From: JAGPUQ01 sp050179115
GTDB taxonomy: Bacteria > Pseudomonadota > Gammaproteobacteria > Pseudomonadales > Porticoccaceae
DNA: 64,000 nucleotides
Direction: 5' to 3'
Assembly (NCBI GenBank): GCA_050179115.1
Contig: JBFXFL010000005.1
Span: 1 to 64,000 of the forward strand
Of the stretch, positions 25,162 to 33,632 are shown in pieces. Positions within the stretch are counted from its first letter, which is position 1, and each line of letters begins with the position of its first letter. The notes under the pieces were generated by a model that was given only the letters and a program-made list of their open reading frames with translations, did no database searches and was not told where the DNA came from. The position numbers were made by a program, and so were the translations under genes.

Positions 25162-26214
25162 ATGCTCTGGATGCGTCGGAGTGGTTGGCTCGGCGTATGC
25201 CTGCTGCTGCTGGTGGGTTGCGACCGGCGCCCGGAGCAGATTGTGTTTTCCGGCACGGCGTTCGCCACCTCCTACCAGGTCAAGGTCGTGGATCCGGGCG
25301 CTGCTTTCTCGGCGGAAATCGTCCCCGGCGCGGTGCAGGCGCTGCTCGACGAGCTCGATCTGGTCCTCAGTACCTACAAGCCGGATTCGGAGCTGAACCG
25401 CTTCAATCGTCAGCCGGTCGGCACGCCTTTTGTCGCGAGCGAAACCTTGTGGCGGATACTCGAAGTGGCCAAGCGGATGTATGACCTGTCGGATGGTGCC
25501 TTTGATCCGACGGTAGGACCGCTGGTGGATCTGTGGGGATTCGGTCCGGTCGATACCGGCGACCGTATTCCTACCGACGCCGAGATTGCAGAGCGGAAGA
25601 AGCGGCTGGGCTTCGACAAGGTCGAGTTGCAGGCTGGCAATGTCCTGGTGCGCCGGGCCGATGTCGCCCTTGACCTGTCGGCAATCGCCGAGGGTTACGC
25701 GGCGGATCGCGTGGCGACGCTGCTGGAAACCCTGGGCGCGACCGATTACATGGCGGGAATCGCCGGCGCGATCCGGGTGCGGGGAAACAATCGCGACGGT
25801 CGCCCGTGGCGGATCGCGGTTCAACGCCCGACCCCGAGCCAGGATGAGGTCGAGCAGGTGCTGCGGGTGAGCGATATCGGACTCTCGACATCCGGTGACT
25901 ACCGCAATTATTTCGAGCGTGACGGCGTACGTTACTCCCACGAGATTGATCCCCACACCGGGCGGCCGATCACCAACAATCTGGCATCCATCACGGTACT
26001 TGCCGAGACCGCGGCTGAAGCCGATGCCCTGGCGACCGCGTTGATGGTGATGGGGCCGGAGCGCGCCCGGCGCTTCGGTGAGGCCAACGATCTGGCGCTG
26101 TTTCTGGTCACGCGGGAGCGCGATGGCTTCACCGTAAGCCATACCAGCGAACTCAAGCCCTATCTGGACAACGGACAACCCGGTGCGGGGCAATCAAAGG
26201 AGGAACGCCCGTGA
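25162..26214 (+). CDS. apbE: FAD:protein FMN transferase ApbE
   Basis: A 350-aa lipoprotein (MRRSGWLGVCLLLLVGC lipobox) of the ApbE family, which transfers FMN from FAD to threonines of NqrB and NqrC. Seen: FSGTAFATSYQVKVVD, FNRQ, SDGAFDPTVGPLVDLWGFG, ALDLSAIAEGYAADRVA, SHEIDPHTGRPITNNLASIT with the metal-binding DALATALMVMGPE. The position directly after nqrF matches the usual cluster in NQR-bearing bacteria. Confidence 0.95.
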   Translation: MLWMRRSGWLGVCLLLLVGCDRRPEQIVFSGTAFATSYQVKVVDPGAAFSAEIVPGAVQALLDELDLVLSTYKPDSELNRFNRQPVGTPFVASETLWRILEVAKRMYDLSDGAFDPTVGPLVDLWGFGPVDTGDRIPTDAEIAERKKRLGFDKVELQAGNVLVRRADVALDLSAIAEGYAADRVATLLETLGATDYMAGIAGAIRVRGNNRDGRPWRIAVQRPTPSQDEVEQVLRVSDIGLSTSGDYRNYFERDGVRYSHEIDPHTGRPITNNLASITVLAETAAEADALATALMVMGPERARRFGEANDLALFLVTRERDGFTVSHTSELKPYLDNGQPGAGQSKEERP

Positions 26215-26444
26215 TCGAATTCCTGCTCGCCCTGGGCGTGCTATTGCTGTTGATCGCCGGCATGTCGATCGGCGTACTGATGGGGCGCAAGCCGATTGCC
26301 GGTTCCTGCGGCGGCATGGCAGCCCTTGGCATGGAGGTCGAGTGCGACATCTGCGGTGGCGATACCACCAAGTGCGTCGAACCGGGTGCTGGTACGGAGG
26401 CTTCCCGGCAGCAGTTGGCGTATGACGCAGCGGAAAAACCCTGA
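26211..26444 (+). CDS. nqrM: Na+-NQR maturation protein NqrM
   Basis: A 77-aa protein with an N-terminal transmembrane helix and the DUF539 cysteine cluster (GSCGGMAALGMEVECDICGG, C about residues 28, 43, 46 and 55). NqrM is needed for assembly of the complex, probably by delivering iron to the NqrD/NqrE site. GTG start overlaps the apbE stop by GTGA. Last gene of the operon. Confidence 0.93.
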   Translation: MIEFLLALGVLLLLIAGMSIGVLMGRKPIAGSCGGMAALGMEVECDICGGDTTKCVEPGAGTEASRQQLAYDAAEKP

Positions 26445-26451
26445 CCGGCCA

Positions 26452-26503
26452 CCCATCCCCTCAGGAATCAGCAGTCCGATTGATGGGTGTTTGAGGGATG
26501 GGG
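26452..26503. terminator. Possible bidirectional terminator between nqrM and the convergent gene
   Basis: CCCATCCCCTCA (from 26453) can pair imperfectly with TGAGGGATGGGG (26492-26503) with a loop of about 28 bases, in the 89-base gap between convergent genes. The long loop and missing T-tract make it weak. Confidence 0.3.
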
Positions 26504-26533
26504 AGGTGGATGAAAACCCCGGTTCCGCCGGCG

Positions 26534-26863
26534 TCAGTTCGACGGTGCCGGCGTCGCGGTTCCCTTCAGCACGGTGTGGAGGACGAGCTCGCGCTCAAAA
26601 TAGACGCGGTAGTTTTCGTAATCCCAGGACGAAATCGGGGGATTTCCGACGGCGGGCGCTTGCGCCAGGGGAGCGCCGAAGCGTCGCTCGACTTCGGTTT
26701 TTGTGATGCCCCGTCTTGGCACTTCCAGTACGCGCTTTTCGGGAGCCTGTTGTCCGACCGGAACCTGGATGACTTCGGCGGCAGTGGGCGTGGCGAATCC
26801 CGTCGCTACCAGCAGCGTGGTGCCAAGTGAAAGGGCAGCCAGAACACCAGTCCGTCTTTTCAT
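26534..26863 (-). CDS. Periplasmic conserved protein of unknown function
   Basis: A 109-aa protein with a signal peptide (KRRTGVLAALSLGTTLLVAT, cleavage near PTAAE) and a short domain with the pattern GITKTEVERRFGAPLAQAPA, then VGNPPISSWDYENYRVYFER and VLHTVLK. The GxTxxEVxxxFGxP core recalls SmpA/OmlA (BamE-like) folds; relatives are frequent in Gammaproteobacteria but uncharacterised. The start at 26863 is chosen because it begins the signal peptide. Convergent with nqrM. Confidence 0.75.
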   Translation of the reverse strand: MKRRTGVLAALSLGTTLLVATGFATPTAAEVIQVPVGQQAPEKRVLEVPRRGITKTEVERRFGAPLAQAPAVGNPPISSWDYENYRVYFERELVLHTVLKGTATPAPSN

Positions 26864-27074
26864 GAGATTCCTGCCTCGGGGCGCCGATAGGTTGGGATGG
26901 CGACCCCGATTATAGCTATCCGCGACCGTGGAAGTACAATCCACGAAGCGCGTTGCAAGTGCTGGAAGCGGCACAATTTCACGGAGTTACACCAATGTTG
27001 TCATCGAATTCGGAGTTTGGTGGCGCGGGTCCTGGAACCGGCGTCACAAACGCCCGGACCCTGTCGGCATCCCC

Positions 27075-28310
27075 GTGCTGACTCAGGCACGTCTCGCGCT
27101 GTTTGTCGGTCTGCGTTATGCCTTTGGCAGTCGGGGTCAAGGCTACCTGTCGTTTGTTTCGGTGTTTTCGCTGGCGGCGATGACGCTCGGAGTTGCCATC
27201 CTGATCGTCGTACTTTCCGTCATGAACGGATTCGACCGGGAAATAAAAAGCCGCATGCTCGATGTGGTGCCCCAGGCCAGCTTGTCATTGCCCGAGGGCG
27301 TCGCCAACTGGCCGGCGCTGGGCGACCAGATCAGGGTGCGCACCGGCATGGCGGTCGAGCCCTATGTGGAAGGCCAGGCGCTGCTCGGCTTCGGCCGTGG
27401 ACTCGTGCCCGCGGTGGTGTACGGGCTGGAATCGGCCGCGCTTGCCGACCGCATCGGACCACACGGGGTGGCCGGCGACCTGCAGGCGTTGGCACCCGGC
27501 GAGTTCGGCATCGTGATCGGACAACTGCTGGCCCGCGAGCTGGGTGTGGTGCCCGGAGACAGGTTGCTGATGACCTTACCGGAGCTCTCGATAACACCCG
27601 CCGGCGCATTTCCGCGCGTGAAGCGGGTCACCCTGGTCGGTGTGTATCGCGTCGGCGGGCAGCTCGATAACGGGGTGGCGTTTCTGCAGCTGGCGGACGC
27701 GCAAAAACTCTTTCGGCGCGGTGATCGCGTGGATGGCCTCCGCCTCACGCTGACCGACCCCTATCGACTGGAAGGCATCGCAGCGTTGCGCGAGCGCTAT
27801 CCCGAGTACCGGATTTCGACCTGGCAGGAGGAGGCGAGCGATCTTTTTCACGCCCTGCGCATGGAGAAAACCGTGGTCGGGTTGCTGCTCTCGGTGATCA
27901 TCGGAGTGGCCGCCTTCAATATCGTTGCCGCGCTGGTACTGATGGTCAACGAGAAGCGCTCCGCCATCGGTGTGCTGCGGAGTTACGGCGCCACCCGCAA
28001 TACCATCGCCGCGATTTTCAATGTCCAGGGCTGCGCTTTGGGCCTCACCGGTATCGCCCTGGGTGCCGCGCTGGGCGGAGCCCTGGCGCTTGGGCTCGCG
28101 GATCTGATCGCCTGGATCGAGGATCTGTTCGGTTTCCGTATCTTCGATCCGGAGCTGTATTTCATTACCCGGTTGCCGTCGCGGTTGCAGTGGCCCGATG
28201 TGGCCTGGGTGTGCGTGGGTGCCGGCGTTCTCACGCTGGTCGCGACCCTGTACCCGGCCTGGCGCGCCGGTCGGCTTGATCCTGTGGAGGCACTGCAAGG
28301 TGCACATTGA
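27075..28310 (+). CDS. lolC: Lipoprotein-releasing ABC transporter permease LolC/LolE family (first copy)
   Basis: About 411 aa: four transmembrane helices, the first at residues 20-50 (YLSFVSVFSLAAMTLGVAIL) followed by a large periplasmic domain and three C-terminal helices ending PAWRAGRLDPVEALQGAH. The motif VLSVMNGFDREIKSRML is typical of LolC/LolE. In complex with LolD it extracts lipoproteins from the inner membrane to hand them to LolA. The start is uncertain; GTG 27075 best matches family N-termini. Overlaps lolD. Confidence 0.93.
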   Translation: MLTQARLALFVGLRYAFGSRGQGYLSFVSVFSLAAMTLGVAILIVVLSVMNGFDREIKSRMLDVVPQASLSLPEGVANWPALGDQIRVRTGMAVEPYVEGQALLGFGRGLVPAVVYGLESAALADRIGPHGVAGDLQALAPGEFGIVIGQLLARELGVVPGDRLLMTLPELSITPAGAFPRVKRVTLVGVYRVGGQLDNGVAFLQLADAQKLFRRGDRVDGLRLTLTDPYRLEGIAALRERYPEYRISTWQEEASDLFHALRMEKTVVGLLLSVIIGVAAFNIVAALVLMVNEKRSAIGVLRSYGATRNTIAAIFNVQGCALGLTGIALGAALGGALALGLADLIAWIEDLFGFRIFDPELYFITRLPSRLQWPDVAWVCVGAGVLTLVATLYPAWRAGRLDPVEALQGAH

Positions 28311-29031
28311 AAATCAGTCAGTTGCGGTGCTAAGTTGCAGTGAAGTCGGGAAAAGTTACTGGCAGGGCTCGCAGCAGGTGCAGGTGCTGCGCGATCTGAC
28401 GCTGGAGGTAAAGGCCGGTGAAATGATCGGCATCATGGGCGCTTCCGGGTCCGGCAAGTCGACGCTGCTGAATCTGCTGGGTGGCCTGGATCGCGCCGAT
28501 ACGGGCCGCATCGCGCTGCTCGGCCGCGACCTGGCCGCGCTGTCGGATCGCGAGCTCGCCCTGGCGCGCAATCGCCATCTCGGCTTTGTGTACCAGTTTC
28601 ACCATCTGCTGGGCGAGTTCAGCGCCGTCGAAAATGCCGCCATGCCGTTGCTGATCGCGGGGCTGACCCGGCGCGAAGCCTTGAGGCGCGCGACCGAGCT
28701 GCTGACGGCGGTCGGTCTTGCCGGGCGGCTCCAGCACCGGCCGGCCCAGTTGTCCGGCGGCGAGCGGCAGCGCGTTGCGGTGGCGCGCGCCCTCGCCAAT
28801 CGGCCTGACTGTGTGTTCATGGACGAGCCTACCGGCAATCTCGACCGCGGCAGCGCGGATCAGGTGGTAGCGCTGTTGCTGGATCTCAATCGCGAGCTCG
28901 GCATCAGTTTCGTCGTGGTCTCCCACGACGAGCGGGTGGCGGGACGCATGCATCGGGTGCTGATGCTGGAGGACGGTCGCCTGCACGAAGCACCCCTCAA
29001 CACGGCCTCTCACCAAGAGATCGGTACTTGA
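28300..29031 (+). CDS. lolD: Lipoprotein-releasing system ATP-binding protein LolD
   Basis: A 243-aa ABC ATPase. Walker A is MGASGSGKSTLLNLL, Q-loop HLGFVYQFHHLLGEFSAVEN (the LolD/MacB-type pattern), signature LSGGERQRVAVARAL, Walker B DCVFMDEPTGNLD, H-loop VVVSHDERVA. It powers lipoprotein release. The GTG start overlaps lolC and its stop overlaps the next permease, so the three genes form a coupled operon. Confidence 0.95.
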   Translation: MHIENQSVAVLSCSEVGKSYWQGSQQVQVLRDLTLEVKAGEMIGIMGASGSGKSTLLNLLGGLDRADTGRIALLGRDLAALSDRELALARNRHLGFVYQFHHLLGEFSAVENAAMPLLIAGLTRREALRRATELLTAVGLAGRLQHRPAQLSGGERQRVAVARALANRPDCVFMDEPTGNLDRGSADQVVALLLDLNRELGISFVVVSHDERVAGRMHRVLMLEDGRLHEAPLNTASHQEIGT

Positions 29032-30236
29032 TGGCGAGCTACCCATTGTTGATCGGCTGGCGGTTTTTCCGCGCCGGCAGCGGCAATCGCCTGGTGTCGT
29101 TCGTCTCCTTGCTGGCGGTGGCGGGTCTGGTGCTCGGCGTCGCGCTGATGATCCTGGTGCTCGCGGTCATGAACGGCTTCGATCGCGAGATGCGCACCCG
29201 GATTCTCGGTCTGGTGCCCCATGTGCAATTGTCGCGCGACGGCGGCATCGCCGACTGGCAGACGCTGGCGCCCAAATTGCTGGAAGATCCCGCCATCCTC
29301 AGCGCCACGCCCTTTGTGCGGCTCGGCGGCATGGTCAATTTTCATGGTCGCGTGGTCCCGGTGGAGCTGCTCGGCGCCAGCGCGACCGGCAGCCGTTACG
29401 CGGCGCTGGGTCCCCTGGTACAGGAGGACGGCCTGCTGCTGTCGCGCCGGATCGCGGATCGTCTGGGGGCGAAGGAGGGCGACGCCCTGACGCTGTTCGT
29501 GGCGGGGAACGATAACGCTGGCCGTGGGGCTATGCCCGTGGCGCGGGCGTTTCGGGTGACCGGCATCTTCGCCACCCACACCACGCTCGACAATGCCCTG
29601 GTGGTCACGCGCCTGGAAACCGCCGCCGCCCTTGCCGGTCTGGACGGGCGCGTGCAAGGCTTGCAACTGGAGCTCGCCGATCCCTTCGCGGCGCGGGACA
29701 TGGCGTACTGGTTACTGGCAGAGCTGCCGGCGGGCTATCGCTTCGCCGACTGGCTGCAAACCCACGGCAACCTCTACCAGGCCATCAACATGTCGCGCAG
29801 CCTGGTCGGCACGCTGGTGTTCGCGGTGATCGCCGTCGCGGTCTTCAACGTGGTGGCGCTGCTGGTGATGACCGTCGTGGAAAAACGACCGGCCATCGCG
29901 ATCCTGAAAACCCAGGGCGCGACGCGGGCGGGGATCATCGGTGTCTTTGTCACCCAGGGCAGCCTTATCGGACTGCTCGGTGTCGGGCTCGGCACGCTGC
30001 TGGGTTGCCTCGGCGCCCTGGCGCTGGGTGATGCCGTGAACTGGCTGGAAAATCTGCTGGATTTCCGTTTCCTCAATCTCGCCGTGTACCCCATCGATTA
30101 CATCCCGACGGATTTGCGGGCGCGCGACGTACTTGCGGTGGCCCTGGTCGCCCTGGGTCTCAATTTGCTGGCGGCGTTGTATCCGGCTTGGCGCGCGGCG
30201 GCGGTCCCGCCGGCACAGGTACTGCGTTACGAATAG
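29031..30236 (+). CDS. lolE: Lipoprotein-releasing ABC transporter permease LolC/LolE family (second copy)
   Basis: A 401-aa permease with the same plan as the gene at 27075: N-terminal SGNRLVSFVSLLAVAGLVLG, LAVMNGFDREMRTRILGLVP, periplasmic domain, and C-terminal helices with EKRPAIAILKTQGATRAGI and AALYPAWRAAAVPPAQVLRYE. Two distinct permeases plus LolD give a LolCDE transporter. The last 77 bases overlap the 3' end of the convergent DUF2062 gene. Confidence 0.92.
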   Translation: MASYPLLIGWRFFRAGSGNRLVSFVSLLAVAGLVLGVALMILVLAVMNGFDREMRTRILGLVPHVQLSRDGGIADWQTLAPKLLEDPAILSATPFVRLGGMVNFHGRVVPVELLGASATGSRYAALGPLVQEDGLLLSRRIADRLGAKEGDALTLFVAGNDNAGRGAMPVARAFRVTGIFATHTTLDNALVVTRLETAAALAGLDGRVQGLQLELADPFAARDMAYWLLAELPAGYRFADWLQTHGNLYQAINMSRSLVGTLVFAVIAVAVFNVVALLVMTVVEKRPAIAILKTQGATRAGIIGVFVTQGSLIGLLGVGLGTLLGCLGALALGDAVNWLENLLDFRFLNLAVYPIDYIPTDLRARDVLAVALVALGLNLLAALYPAWRAAAVPPAQVLRYE

Positions 30237-30780
30237 CCTCGCTGCGCGTCGTTTTGCGCTGCTCCCAGCGGCGTACGGCCTGCCAGCGCCACAGCCCCCG
30301 GATCGCGGCATAGCCGAGCAGGCCGGCGCTGACGCCCATCAGCAGGCAGCCGGTCAGAAATGGTGGCAGCAAATGCGCGCCCTGCGTGCTCAGCCACGCC
30401 CAACTGAATTGCGGGTTGAAGGGTACGTCCGGGTCGCCCAGGACGAGCGTGCCGACCCGATAGCAGAGCAGGGTGAGGGGCGGGATGGTCACCGGATTAC
30501 TGACAAACACCAGCGCCATGGTGACCGGCAGATTGCAACGCAACGCCAGGGCGAGCAGCGCGGCGATGAGCAACTGTCCCGGCACGGGGATGAATGCCGT
30601 GAACAGTCCGAAACCGAATGCCAGGGAAACCGAGCGTCGGTTGAGGTGAAAGAGGTCGGAATCCTTGCGGCCAAGCCCGATCCAGCGCAAACGACTGTCG
30701 CCGAGCACCGAATGGATATCGGGCAGTTTGCGTTTGAGGAAGCGTTTCGGCACGGCCGTGATCCTGGGCGGGATCGGCAT
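30160..30780 (-). CDS. DUF2062 membrane protein
   Basis: A 206-aa protein. N-terminal basic segment (PKRFLKRKLPDIHSVLGDSR), then RRSVSLAFGFGLFTAFIPVP (the DUF2062 signature GxxxGxFxxxxPxPGQ) and two to three helices with FVSNPVTIPPLTLLCYRVGT. The family is widespread and uncharacterised. Start at 30780 (MPIPPRIT). Its 3' end overlaps the end of lolE by 77 bases on the opposite strand. Confidence 0.85.
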   Translation of the reverse strand: MPIPPRITAVPKRFLKRKLPDIHSVLGDSRLRWIGLGRKDSDLFHLNRRSVSLAFGFGLFTAFIPVPGQLLIAALLALALRCNLPVTMALVFVSNPVTIPPLTLLCYRVGTLVLGDPDVPFNPQFSWAWLSTQGAHLLPPFLTGCLLMGVSAGLLGYAAIRGLWRWQAVRRWEQRKTTRSEAIRNAVPVPAGPPPRAKPDTTPPAN

Positions 30781-30884
30781 TATCCCGAACTTGCCTGGGT
30801 GCGGCCAGCGCCCGAGTAGAGCCTTTTCCTTGGCCGCCACGACCGGGCTGGGTACACTGCGCGAAATTTTGCTGGTCCATCCCG

Positions 30885-32483
30885 TTGCGCGCACCTGACC
30901 GCCCAACCCCGGCGTCGCCAGCGCGGCAGCGCGGGCTGCTGCGTTCCAGCCTGATCGTGGGCGCGATGACCGGGCTGTCGCGGGTCGCGGGGCTGGTTCG
31001 GGACATGGTGCTGGCCCGCACCATCGGCGCCGATGGCCTGGCCGACGCCTTCTTTGTTGCCTTCAAACTGCCGAATTTTTTGCGCCGGCTTTTTGCCGAA
31101 GGGGCCTTCAGTCAGGCCTTTGTTCCGGTGTTGGCGGAGTACCGGGAAAAGGGTTCCCACGCGGCGGTACGCGAACTGCTGGACCGGGTCGCCGGCACCC
31201 TGGGCGCGACCTTGCTGGCGCTCACGGTGCTCGCGACCCTGGGCGCCCCCGTGCTGGCCTGGGTGTTTGCGCCCGGGTTTGCCGCCGATCCGGCCAAGTT
31301 CGCGGTCACCATCGAGCTGATCCGGATCACCTTTCCCTATCTGCTGTTCATCTCGCTGGCCGGCTTCGCGGGCGGCATTCTCAACAGCTACGACCGCTTT
31401 GCGATACCGGCCTTCACCCCGATCTGGCTGAACCTGTGCATGATCGCGGCGGCCCTGGCGGCGACGCCCTGGTTCGCCCGCCCGGTCTACGCGCTGGCCT
31501 GGGGTGTGTTCGCGGCGGGTCTGGTGCAGCTGCTGTTCCAGCTGCCGTTTCTCGCGCAGCTGCATCTGTTGCCGCGGCCGAAGCTGGGCTGGCATCACCC
31601 CGGGGTACGGCGCATTCTCAAGCTCATGGTGCCGGCGCTGTTCGGGGTCTCGGTCAGCCAGATAAACCTGCTGCTCGATACCATCATTGCGTCCTTCCTG
31701 CCGGTGGGCAGCGTGTCCTGGCTGTATTACTCGGATCGCCTGGTGGAGCTGCCGCTCGGGGTGTTTGCGGTGGCGGCGGCAACCGTGATCCTGCCCCATC
31801 TGTCGCGCCTGCACAGCGGTGCGGATCCGGCCCGCTTTCGCGCCACCCTCGACTGGGGACTGCGCTTTGTCCTGTTGATTGCCGTGCCGGCCACGATTGC
31901 ACTGGTGGTGTTGGCGGGGCCGCTGCTGACCACCTTGTTCTACAACGGCGCGGCGATGGGGCAGCGCGATATCGCGATGGCCACGTTCAGCCTGCGCGCG
32001 TTTTCCCTGGGGCTGGTGGCCTTCATGTGCATCAAGGTGCTCGCCTCCGGTTATTTCGCACGCCAGGACACCCGCACGCCGGTCATTATCGGCATCATCG
32101 CCATGGTCACCAACATGGTGCTGAATCTGGTGATGGCATTGCCGCTGCATCATTATTTTCGTCTCGGTCACGCCGGGCTGGCAGGGGCCACGGCGCTCGC
32201 CGCCTGGGTGAACGCCGGCCTGCTGCTGCGCGGCCTGCTGCGCGCCGGCGTGTATCGACCGGGGCGCGAGTGGCGGCGTTTCGGCACGCTGCTGGGCATC
32301 GCGAATCTGGCGATGCTGCTGTGTCTGCTGGTGCTGCGCGATGTCTGGGGTGACTGGATTGCGCTGGCGTTCTGGCCCCGCGTGGGGGCGTTGATGGTGG
32401 TCTGCGCGGCCGGCCTGAGTGTCTACATCGGCGCGCTGTTGGCCGGCGGATTGCGGCTGCGCGATCTTCGTGAGGTGCGCTGA
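30885..32483 (+). CDS. murJ: Lipid II flippase MurJ
   Basis: A 532-aa protein with 13-14 transmembrane helices. Seen: SSLIVGAMTGLSRVAGLVRD, GLADAFFVAFKLPNFLRRLF, and EGAFSQAFVPVLAEYR, the signature of MurJ/MviN. MurJ flips lipid II for peptidoglycan synthesis. A TTG at 30885 opens the frame and gives an N-terminus like the family; the exact start is unsure. It begins about 100 bases from the divergent DUF2062 gene and precedes ribF, the common gammaproteobacterial order. Confidence 0.95.
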   Translation: MRAPDRPTPASPARQRGLLRSSLIVGAMTGLSRVAGLVRDMVLARTIGADGLADAFFVAFKLPNFLRRLFAEGAFSQAFVPVLAEYREKGSHAAVRELLDRVAGTLGATLLALTVLATLGAPVLAWVFAPGFAADPAKFAVTIELIRITFPYLLFISLAGFAGGILNSYDRFAIPAFTPIWLNLCMIAAALAATPWFARPVYALAWGVFAAGLVQLLFQLPFLAQLHLLPRPKLGWHHPGVRRILKLMVPALFGVSVSQINLLLDTIIASFLPVGSVSWLYYSDRLVELPLGVFAVAAATVILPHLSRLHSGADPARFRATLDWGLRFVLLIAVPATIALVVLAGPLLTTLFYNGAAMGQRDIAMATFSLRAFSLGLVAFMCIKVLASGYFARQDTRTPVIIGIIAMVTNMVLNLVMALPLHHYFRLGHAGLAGATALAAWVNAGLLLRGLLRAGVYRPGREWRRFGTLLGIANLAMLLCLLVLRDVWGDWIALAFWPRVGALMVVCAAGLSVYIGALLAGGLRLRDLREVR

Positions 32484-32657
32484 GTCCGCGCCCGCGGGCG
32501 TTCCCGTGGGTGTTGACGACGCGGCATAATTCCGTCGCGTTCCCGGGCCGGTATATACTCCGCGCTCGTTTTTGTCGGCGCTGAGCAGCGGGTTGGAGTG
32601 AACTCCGCGCGGTTCCGGCTGAACACAAGCGCCAAATCCGTCCTCGCGAGTTGCACT

Positions 32658-33632
32658 GTGATTATCAACGCAAAGGATTTTCTGATCCGTGGACTCCACA
32701 ATCTGCGCCCGGAACATCGCGGCGCGGTGGCCACCGTGGGCTCGTTCGACGGCATTCATCTGGGCCACCAGGCGATCCTGGGCCAGCTCAAGGAGCGCGC
32801 GGCCTATTACCGCGCGGCCTCGGTGGTGATGATGTTCGAGCCGCAGCCGCGCGAGTATTTTGCCCGCGAACAGGCGCCGGCGCGGCTGATGCGCATTCGT
32901 GAAAAGGTCGAGGCCCTGGCGGGTACGGGTGTCAAGCGGGTGTTCTGTCTCCAGTTCAATCGCGCCCTGCGCAGCCTGTCGGCGCAGGAATTTGTCGAGC
33001 GGGTACTGGTGCGCGGGCTCGGCATCAAGTGTCTGGTGGTGGGTGACGATTTTCATTTCGGGCGCGACCGCAGCGGTGACTACGAAATGCTGGTGCGCAT
33101 GGGCGCGCGCCACGGTTTCGAGGTGCTGGAAACCCACAGCATCCAGATGGGCGGCGAGCGCATCAGCAGCACCCGCATCCGGCGCGAACTCGAACTCGGC
33201 AATTTTGCCGAGGCGGCCAAATTGCTGGGCAAGCCGTTTCGGATTGCGGGCCGCGTGGTGTACGGCCAGCGCCTGGGCCGCCAGTTGGGAGTGCCGACAG
33301 CGAACGTGAATCTGCATCGGTACCGCGCGCCGCTGCAGGGCGTGTTTGCGGTGGAAGTGGCGCTCGACGGCGAACGCATTCCCGGCGTGGCGAATGTGGG
33401 GGTGCGACCGACGGTGGGTGACCTGATCAAGCCGGTCCTCGAAGTCCATCTGCTCGACTGGAGCGGCGACATCTACGGCCGTCGTATCCATGTGGAGTTC
33501 AAGCACAAATTGCGGGAGGAAACAAAATTTGCCTCCATCGATGAATTGGTGACCCAGATACAGGCGGACATCGTCGCTGCGCGGCGCTATTTCGCGGCAT
33601 CTCAGGGGTCCGAACCTGCGGCAGCGGTATGA
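32658..33632 (+). CDS. ribF: Bifunctional riboflavin kinase / FAD synthetase
   Basis: About 324 aa: N-terminal FAD synthetase (VATVGSFDGIHLGHQAILGQ; GDDFHFGRDRSGDYEML; GERISSTRIRREL) and C-terminal riboflavin kinase (GRVVYGQRLGRQLGVPTANV; VANVGVRPTVGD; VHLLDWSGDIYGRRI). It makes FMN and FAD, used abundantly by the Nqr complex of this window. GTG 32658 is the likely start. Overlaps ileS by ATGA. Confidence 0.95.
   Translation: MIINAKDFLIRGLHNLRPEHRGAVATVGSFDGIHLGHQAILGQLKERAAYYRAASVVMMFEPQPREYFAREQAPARLMRIREKVEALAGTGVKRVFCLQFNRALRSLSAQEFVERVLVRGLGIKCLVVGDDFHFGRDRSGDYEMLVRMGARHGFEVLETHSIQMGGERISSTRIRRELELGNFAEAAKLLGKPFRIAGRVVYGQRLGRQLGVPTANVNLHRYRAPLQGVFAVEVALDGERIPGVANVGVRPTVGDLIKPVLEVHLLDWSGDIYGRRIHVEFKHKLREETKFASIDELVTQIQADIVAARRYFAASQGSEPAAAV

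Noticed and set aside
32513..32559. Promoter between murJ and ribF (TTGACG and TATACT)
   Set aside because: The spacing of 35 bases between the boxes is incompatible with one sigma-70 promoter.
30780..33506. Minus-strand ORF of 908 codons opposite murJ and ribF
   Set aside because: It is a shadow of the high-GC coding strand; murJ and ribF are unmistakable on the plus strand.
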